A stretch of DNA of 64,000 nt, taken from Dermanyssus gallinae (Eukaryota; Arthropoda; Arachnida; Mesostigmata; Dermanyssidae). Below the pieces are notes generated by a model. It had not been told where the DNA came from and did not search any database. It saw only the letters and a program-made list of their open reading frames with translations. Each line of letters starts with the position of its first letter. The first letter of the stretch is position 1. Positions 57,756 to 64,000 of this stretch are shown in pieces. The stretch is taken from positions 205,001 through 269,000 of the forward strand of contig QVRM01005395.1 of the NCBI GenBank assembly GCA_003439945.1. Reading direction: 5' to 3'. The position numbers and the translations under genes were made by a program.

Positions 57756-59800
57756 ATAGCCAGCAAGCCACATCAAGCAGCTGTATGCAGCGTTGATGAC
57801 GATCATGTGGTTGTCGTTGTCGTTGTGTTTCGTCCCAGCAGTGGTGGTGAAGAATCATCATCACCCATGGTGGTGACCGGTCAATTCGAAGTAGCCGATG
57901 ATAGCTGTGTTGTGGTCGTATTACTGCTAGGTTTCTATGGACAGCCACAGAGCAGAGGATACGGAAAAAAGGAACCGGCGTCAACGGTGGTGGTGTTGGT
58001 GGCGGCAGGGAACATCGAGAGGACGGACAAGAGGGAGAAGACGGAGAAAAGGAAGACCAGCTTAGGAGGTTTCGTAAGTAGCCGTGCCGTCGTCCACCCG
58101 AAGTGGGCCGAATCACCCGGCCAGCGGAGAAAGGTGCCGACACGACACGACGTGACTTAGCAGCAGCAACAACAACAACAACGACAACAAAAACAACAAT
58201 AACAGCAAAAACAACAATAACAGCAAATATAGCACCAGCAACAGCAAAACCGGTAACAACAACAACAACAACCAAAACGGCTACATTAACAACAACTAGA
58301 ACGATTAGAACAACCAGAATGACGACAACAACAGCAGCAACAGCAACAACAGTAGCAACAATAACCAGAACAAGGGCAACGAAAACAACGGTATATTTGC
58401 TTTTGATGGATATCTACCGATAGCCTATCACCTACTTGCCTATATGTATAATTGCCTATTTACTTATCTGTCTGCCTAGATCTGGGGGGTTGTGTGTCTG
58501 TGGGGTTGTGTGCATGTGTTTGAGTGTCTGTGAAGGTGTAGGGGGGGGGGGGGGTTACGGGAGTTCCCTTCCGGGTTACGGGTGTGTGGCCCGACGTTGT
58601 AGTTCTCATCGTGCGTGCGTGCGTGTGTGAGTATCGAGCAGTTTACAGCTACAGGACATCTCTGCATGCCTTTGTGTGCAAAAATTCTACGGCAGCACCG
58701 GGACCGGCAGGCAAACCAACGACGCCGCCGCCTACAGTGTTACAACAACCCCCTGTGACTGTTGCTGCTTCTGCTGCTGCTGTTGCTACAGGATAGCAAA
58801 ACGTTTGCACTTCGGAACAACTTCAATTTAGCTTGGCTTCTGGTACGGGCGGATAACAAACCATTTGCACCTCGGAACGACTTCAATTTAGCTTGGCTTT
58901 TGACCGGCCGGCCGGCGACTTGCTCAACACACAACATCATCTTTGCAGCAAAGCTTTGAAGCAGCGAGAAGGCGAAGCTATTGCTGCTGCTGCTGCTGAG
59001 ACGACGACAAAGACGTTGACAGCGCTAGAACGATACGGCGCAAAGTTTTTTCTGTGCCTCCCGCTTCTGCTGCTGCTGCTGTGGATGTTCATCCATGTTT
59101 TCGAACATTTAGAAATAAATACTACTAAAAGAGAATGATAAGCTTACCACAGTCTCTCTCGCTCTCTCTCACTCTGTATAAGTCTATGTATCTGTTTACG
59201 TCTCTCTGTCTTTCTCTCTCTCTCTCTCTCCGTCTCTCTCTCTCGCCGTCTCTCGCCGTTGACAGCTCCATAGACAAACACGGCACCAGCTGCTACCAGC
59301 AATAAGAGAACTTCATCATACCACTAGGTCTGATACGAGGAGTAGCAGCAGCAACAACAGCAACACCAACAACAACAACAGCAACAAGAACAAGGACTGT
59401 AGCAACAACAACACAAACAACAACACAAACAACAACAACACCAACAACAACTCCAACAACAACACCAACAAAAACAACAAGGACAGCAACAACAATAGCA
59501 ACTGCCATTTTTGTCATGCACTGTTCACAGTTTGATGACAGCAGCAACTTGGCTGGCGGATGATCTGTGGCTGATTCGGGCACTGTTGATTCAAAACCGT
59601 ACTTCTGGAGACGTTTGAACAGACATGTGTTGTTGCCTCACTACAGCTGATTGAGCTCGTGTTAACGAGCGACTCTAGTAGCAGCAACAGCAACAGCAAC
59701 AACAACAACAACGACGACGACAACTACTACTACTACAACCACACGCAACAAAAATCAGAACTTCGACCCGACCAATACAACGGTTACCAGTAGCAACAGC
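56000..59800. repeat. Second trinucleotide-rich low-complexity region
   Basis: This region has extended (CAA)n, (CAG)n, (ATC)n, (GTC)n, (GTG)n and (CT)n runs, for example 56660-56720, 57040-57170, 57643-57690, 58159-58350, 59150-59260 and 59345-59480. A run of 14 G lies at 58541-58554. Open frames here on both strands are repeat-encoded. Composition resembles 35700-39100, so it may be the promoter and untranslated exons of a gene lying beyond the window. A consensus donor (TTTC|GTAAGT) occurs at about 58073. Confidence 0.55.
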
Positions 59801-60017
59801 GACAATAGGTTGGTCGGCTCAACCTGTCATTAACACCGCTGTTTGTCGCGGAAGTCGTAAGGATTCGCGTCGCATTGACGACGACGTCTTCGCGGTATAA
59901 CCTTCATCTTCGTCTGTCTCCGTCCGCCATATAAAGTGGTCCGTATTATCTACTACTACTACTACACACTACTACTACTTAAATATTTCTAGATCGGTAG
60001 GAAAAATAAATATATTT

Positions 60018-60020
60018 ATG

Positions 60021-60061
<41 letters not shown>

Positions 60062-60062
60062 G
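60018..60062. repeat. (TA)n microsatellite
   Basis: This is a TA tract interrupted by TATG steps. Similar tracts lie at 60356-60380, 60942-60978, 63859-63884 and 63961-63984. Confidence 0.9.
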
Positions 60063-60227
60063 TTTCTAGAAAGCGGCTAGTGCGGTAGCCATGGTTGTCA
60101 TCTACCGGAATGTGTCGCCGGTTCACTCGCTTCCTGTTGTTGATCGAATTTTCTTTGAGCGATGCTCATTGAGAATGGATGATAAACAAAACCATGCTAC
60201 TACTGAGAGTCAGCGACTATGCTGCCA

Positions 60228-60295
60228 CAAGACGGACTGTTGGGGAAAGCCTAGATATCTCAACACGTCCGCTTATGCTGCCGCTTTAAGCTTCC
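60228..60295 (+). repeat. Copy 2 of the unnamed dispersed repeat
   Basis: It reads GACTGTTGGGGAAAGCCTAG, ATATCTCAACACGTCCGCTT and ATGCTGCCGCTTTAAGC. It matches copy 1 (45365) and the inverse of copy 3 (61293). Confidence 0.55.
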
Positions 60296-60353
60296 CTGAT
60301 GTAAAAGGGTGACAAGCGGATTTAGGTGTGCATGTCAGGCGAATATTAAATCC

Positions 60354-60384
<31 letters not shown>

Positions 60385-60939
60385 CTTGGAAAGCGATTGA
60401 CCTATTATAATCCAAGTATTCTATTGTACATATATTCTGATCATCGTCGTGAATTATGATGATAGCGATGAGTATTTATGTCTTTATTTCGAAATAACGA
60501 CCTACTGTATTAACTATAACTTTGAGTGGTCATTTGAGTGCCAGGCCAGTTTCAGTATACGTATAATTGATATACTTTAAATGTAGGATGTTCACTCGCC
60601 CACACATGCATGGTGTTTGCGTAGTTCACTCAACAAGTGGAACTAGCTAAGCTGGCTACCTCTCTTGTGAGTTATTTCAAGTTCGCTGTTTGCTTCTTGG
60701 CTTTTTGTACCTACATTTTTTGTTTGCATTTGCATCGCATAGAATTATGTTACCATGGCTCACCCTGTGTGCAGCCCGTCACTGCTATGGTTCTGCTCTT
60801 GTATTCAATAGTTAACGTGCCGCAACCGAAACATCCATACAATGAAAGTAGGCGTGGAGAAGTATCTCAGAGTGATCAATGATGTGGAAAAATGTTTTGA
60901 AGCTCTGGCTTACCCTTGTTATTGACAAATATGTTTCAA

Positions 60940-60977
<38 letters not shown>

Positions 60978-60978
<1 letters not shown>

Positions 60979-61200
60979 TATAGCCACAGCGGCGGTGCCT
61001 CAGGCGGCTAACACGTTGTTCAAAAAAGGGGCGTTGCTATGGCAACCGTGAACAACATAGTAGCCTTTTGCAGGTTCGACACCCGGTTTCATTAGAGTTG
61101 GGTCTTTGAAATCTCATTAAGTCTTGCCCTGCTCCTATTTATGCCTTTGCTGCTTCCATATGAGAGCGTAATCTAAGCTATTTAGTCGTTCACAAATCTT
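60978..61200 (+). mobile_element. tRNA-derived SINE copy
   Basis: Box A-like TGCCTCAGGCGG is at 60996-61007 (one mismatch). A perfect box B GGTTCGACACC is at 61073-61083. The body between them (AACACGTTGTTC, GGGGCGTTGCTATGGCAACC) matches the SINE at 12420-12556. It is inserted directly after a (TA)n tract. Confidence 0.6.
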
Positions 61201-61292
61201 TGTCATTTAGTCAAAATCGGCAAAAGAAAAATATATATGGATGGATGGTTATTTGCTTGACACGTATATACACATGTAATTTTTAATATACG

Positions 61293-61365
61293 AGACGCTT
61301 AGAGCGGCAGCATAGGCGAACATATTGAGATATCCAGGATCTGCCCAACATTCCTTGTGACATCA
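61293..61365 (-). repeat. Copy 3 of the unnamed dispersed repeat
   Basis: On the minus strand it reads ATATCTCAATATGTTCGCCT and ATGCTGCCGCTCTAAGCG, matching the core of copy 2. It lies less than 1.1 kb from copy 2 in opposite orientation. Confidence 0.55.
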
Positions 61366-61559
61366 TATATACACATATGTGATTGTGCTGTCATGAAGAC
61401 CTAAGAACTTTTTGCATTTCCCGCATAGTGGAATGCGATTTAGAATCGAACCCACTATAGGCGGATATTGCTATCTTTGCTGATGGTTTAGCAGAAAATC
61501 CGAGCCATTTTTTTCGAATGAAAACGGTGTATGTGAGAAAGGATGTGAGAAAATGGTGA

Positions 61560-62450
61560 ACTCGAGCAAGTCGATAAGTGCGAGTCGCATTAAGTGCATT
61601 CGAGTGTTTCGAACAGCTTCAATCGACCATTGGGAATGGATCTCTATCTATTTCTGAGGGGTGTATTTCTGAATGGTACAAAAATATCGAACTGGACATT
61701 TCGGTCCGTGAGATTAATCAGCACGACTGTGACGGACGTCCAAAAACAGCAACTGATGAAGGAAAATACGGTCCGTGTAAAGGCTGTGATTGACCAAAAA
61801 CTCAAACATAACATAAACGTACGCATCGAACTAACTGGCTCGATAATTTCTGATCAATTTCTCGATCTCGTTTGTTTTCTTCGAGACTTGTCACGGGTGA
61901 GGGCGCTTGGGCATACTTGTATGATCTTCTATACTCAAGTTTCAGAGCTTGCAGGGGTAAGACGTTAGAGCGCCTGGACCCCAAAAGTGAAGCGGCAGCA
62001 GTTAGCTGGAAAGATGGTTGCCCTCTGCTTATTCAGGAGCGAACTTGTGATGATGATCGAACTGGAAGAAGGTAGTACAGTGAAGTTCGATTGGTATACG
62101 ACAAAATTTAGACAAAAAGTTTTCACTGCGCTCACCAGAAATAGCTCCGAAGCGTCTCCAAAGACGATGGCTTGTACCTCTACCACGGCAATGCACGAGC
62201 CCACAGGGCTGAAAAAAAACGGAGCCTTTATCGCCGCATCTGGAGTCAGGCTGGTGCAACGTGCAGCCTATTCACCTGACTAGGCACCACGCAATTTATT
62301 CCTTAGCCCAAAGTGCAAAAATCACTTTGCGCGAATTAGTTGAAGGTGGAGTTGAAAAATTTGAAACCCGGGCGATTGGAGGTGTGTTGGGGTAGACACA
62401 TAGATCCGCCGCCTCAGCAAACGTGTCGAAATTGGCGAAAATCACGTTTT
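61560..62450 (+). pseudogene. Mariner transposase relic
   Basis: Plus-strand pieces appear in transposase order. First is CDGRPKTATDEGKYG and the shifted NTVRVKAVIDQKLKHN (the linker GRPxTA-TEENVxRVKAVI and helix). Next is LERLDPKSEAAAVSWKDGCP (family LEKLDPESK...). Then come VKFDWYTTKFRQKVF, HEPTGLKKNGAFIAASGVRL, and finally VQRAAYSPD, which is the YSPD box followed by a stop. Frames change several times. No clear terminal repeats were found. Confidence 0.6.
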
Positions 62451-63399
62451 AATCTAAATAATTATCATACATTTCTGTACAGACTTACTGGGACAGGATA
62501 GTACGGCTAGGATTAAGTCTAGCATTTGTTTTTCATAAATTTAGGTAATTATATCAAATCAGCGGAGTCGATATCGCTAGTAGTTTTAGAATTTTCGACT
62601 TTATCGCAGCCACTTTGACACATCATATGGAAAGTACTGAGTTCATCTATGTCAGATGGTGTTGCCAACTTTGCCAGCGTGCACGTGTATACCTGTTCGT
62701 TATGATTCATCTTTTGGGTTATTGATCGGTGTTATTAGGGCTTCAGTGAAGGCCCAAAAACCTATAGAGGGTTGATTATCCTACTGTGATATTCTTATCA
62801 TATTCTAGTTTTTGTCGTCGACGCATTGTCGAAGAACTTGCATGCGGTTCCGAGTCTGAGAGAGGAACATGGGTTTAGTTCCAAACTAGTCACTGATGAC
62901 TGCCAGAGTAACGCATGTGCATGAGGCAACCCCAAAACCTCCCACAAAAGGCTCATCGTGGGGCGGGCAGGTTCGAAGCCTGCCAAAAGGCCACCTTATA
63001 ATGTAAACTACTGCGCAGCAGGGGGGACGCCTGGCCATGACGCCACTAACTTCGCTTCTAGTCGTGATCCAGTTTGCGTGGTTTTGCTAGCAGCGCAGAA
63101 ATATGGCCAATTTGTTGGCTGGGTGGCGGTGTGGAGGGTACACGTACGACTAGTACAAAGTAGCAAAGCTTGTTGTTTATTTTGGAAAATTGAAATATTT
63201 TTGTCACTAGATGTGGAACCGACGACACCTCTCGGATCACAACATGATTGTGTAGGCACGAAATAAGAGTGATATCGGCGTTCAAGCGTTTAAGCTTGCT
63301 GTATCGTACGGCACGCTTGTCATGTCGCAAGCCTACAAGCGTTTCTGTGGGAAGAACTGCGGGTCTAGGTGGCTACGTCGACAAGCTGTCTCGTCTCCT
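62451..63399. other. No recognisable gene
   Basis: A perfect tRNA T-arm-like hairpin (GCAGGTTCGAAGCCTGC, 62967-62983) contains box B but has no tRNA body, so it may be another SINE scar. Nothing else was recognised. Confidence 0.4.
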
Positions 63400-63565
63400 G
63401 CTGAGTTTGCCGCGGTGCATGCGACCGTAGCTCCGATCGTAGGCAAGAGTAACGGCCGAAGGGAGGCCCTTGAGCCGCTTGTGCACGATTCGAAAAACGG
63501 GGCGTCGCCTGGCAACTACGCACCGCCGAGGAGCGTGGGTTCGAATTGTCCCACTTCTCTACGAG
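63400..63565 (+). mobile_element. Probable degenerate SINE copy
   Basis: TTCGAAAAACGGGGCGTCGCC and TGGCAACTACG, followed by a GGTTCGAATTG box B (63538-63548), align with the internal part of the SINEs at 12420 and 60980. Box A is not evident. Confidence 0.35.
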
Positions 63566-63858
63566 ATTGTCTTTTTTAGTTGGCTATGTTAGATTTGATT
63601 TTGGCGTTGTTCCGCGGCTGCATTTCTTTACTCAAGAATGCTGATCTTATAAATACAGCACGAGAACGCTATCATGTGGGCTGCCGGTAGAGATGAAGTG
63701 ATGGCATTGAGTTATCTCCGAGCACCTGACAATTGGTCAAGTATACGAACGGGTCTGAGCCGCAGGTTGAAAGGCGCTAGGCTGCAGTGAAATACGTTTT
63801 TGTAGCCCTACAACGTACGTAGTATTAGAACAGCGTGTTCTGAACGAAGTGGAATTCG

Positions 63859-63889
<31 letters not shown>

Positions 63890-64000
63890 GCCCGCTAGGT
63901 ATCTTGGCTTAGCTAATCCTTTGTGATTTGTGTAACATACACATAATGCATTATACGGATTATATATATATATATATATATATATGCAAATGTTGGCGGT

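Noticed and set aside
57571..58275. 234-residue minus frame with Val runs
   Set aside because: It is a repeat-encoded open frame in the (GTC)n/(CAA)n block. No domain, start context or splice support.
62967..62983. tRNA gene suggested by a T-arm-like hairpin with GGTTCGAAGCC
   Set aside because: The acceptor stem, D-arm and anticodon arm are missing. At best a SINE scar.

Overview
The window is nuclear DNA from an animal, most likely an arthropod. It has about 40% GC, spliced genes with GT-AG introns, long (TA)n microsatellites and many decayed mariner, LINE and SINE copies. A fatty-acid elongase with an invertebrate-type HxxHH box, an NF45 homologue and an Sfmbt-type MBT protein with FCS finger and SAM all fit an arthropod. 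A mite or tick is my guess, but nothing in the window proves it.

Three host genes can be supported. (1) Positions 1-671 (+) hold the 3' end of an ELOVL-family very-long-chain fatty-acid elongase, cut by the window edge. (2) Positions 28541-32900 (-) hold a complete NF45/ILF2 gene with six coding exons. All splice phases agree and the product is 391 residues, against about 390 in human. (3) Positions 40302-50234 (+) hold an Sfmbt-type Polycomb protein gene in ten coding exons. Its product of about 797 residues carries an FCS zinc finger, four MBT repeats and a SAM domain. ILF2 and Sfmbt are divergent. The 7.4 kb between their coding parts is mostly trinucleotide-rich low-complexity DNA with a foldback element and a LINE scrap.

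The rest is mostly a transposon graveyard. Non-LTR retrotransposon pieces lie at 2500-3560, 6049-7060, 9450-11060, 19300-19740, 25080-26240, 27320-27890, 39150-39484 and 55600-55860. Mariner/Tc1 relics lie at 4075-4330, 8400-8830, 15690-16070, 44300-45329 and 61560-62450. One young mariner (12586-15471) has near-identical inverted repeats of about 600 bp that contain the 3' end of its own transposase gene. tRNA-derived SINEs lie near 12420, 45930, 60980 and 63420.

The most unusual locus is 20913-24299: two LTR-gag units of one LTR retrotransposon, head to head as a large palindrome around a short loop, with no pol. The whole is bounded by one 4-bp duplication (GTAT), so it appears to have integrated as a single fold-back molecule through two U3 ends.

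Two long stretches of CAA, CAG, GTT and similar trinucleotide runs (about 35700-39100 and 56000-59800) hold no convincing gene but may be untranslated first exons or promoter regions.
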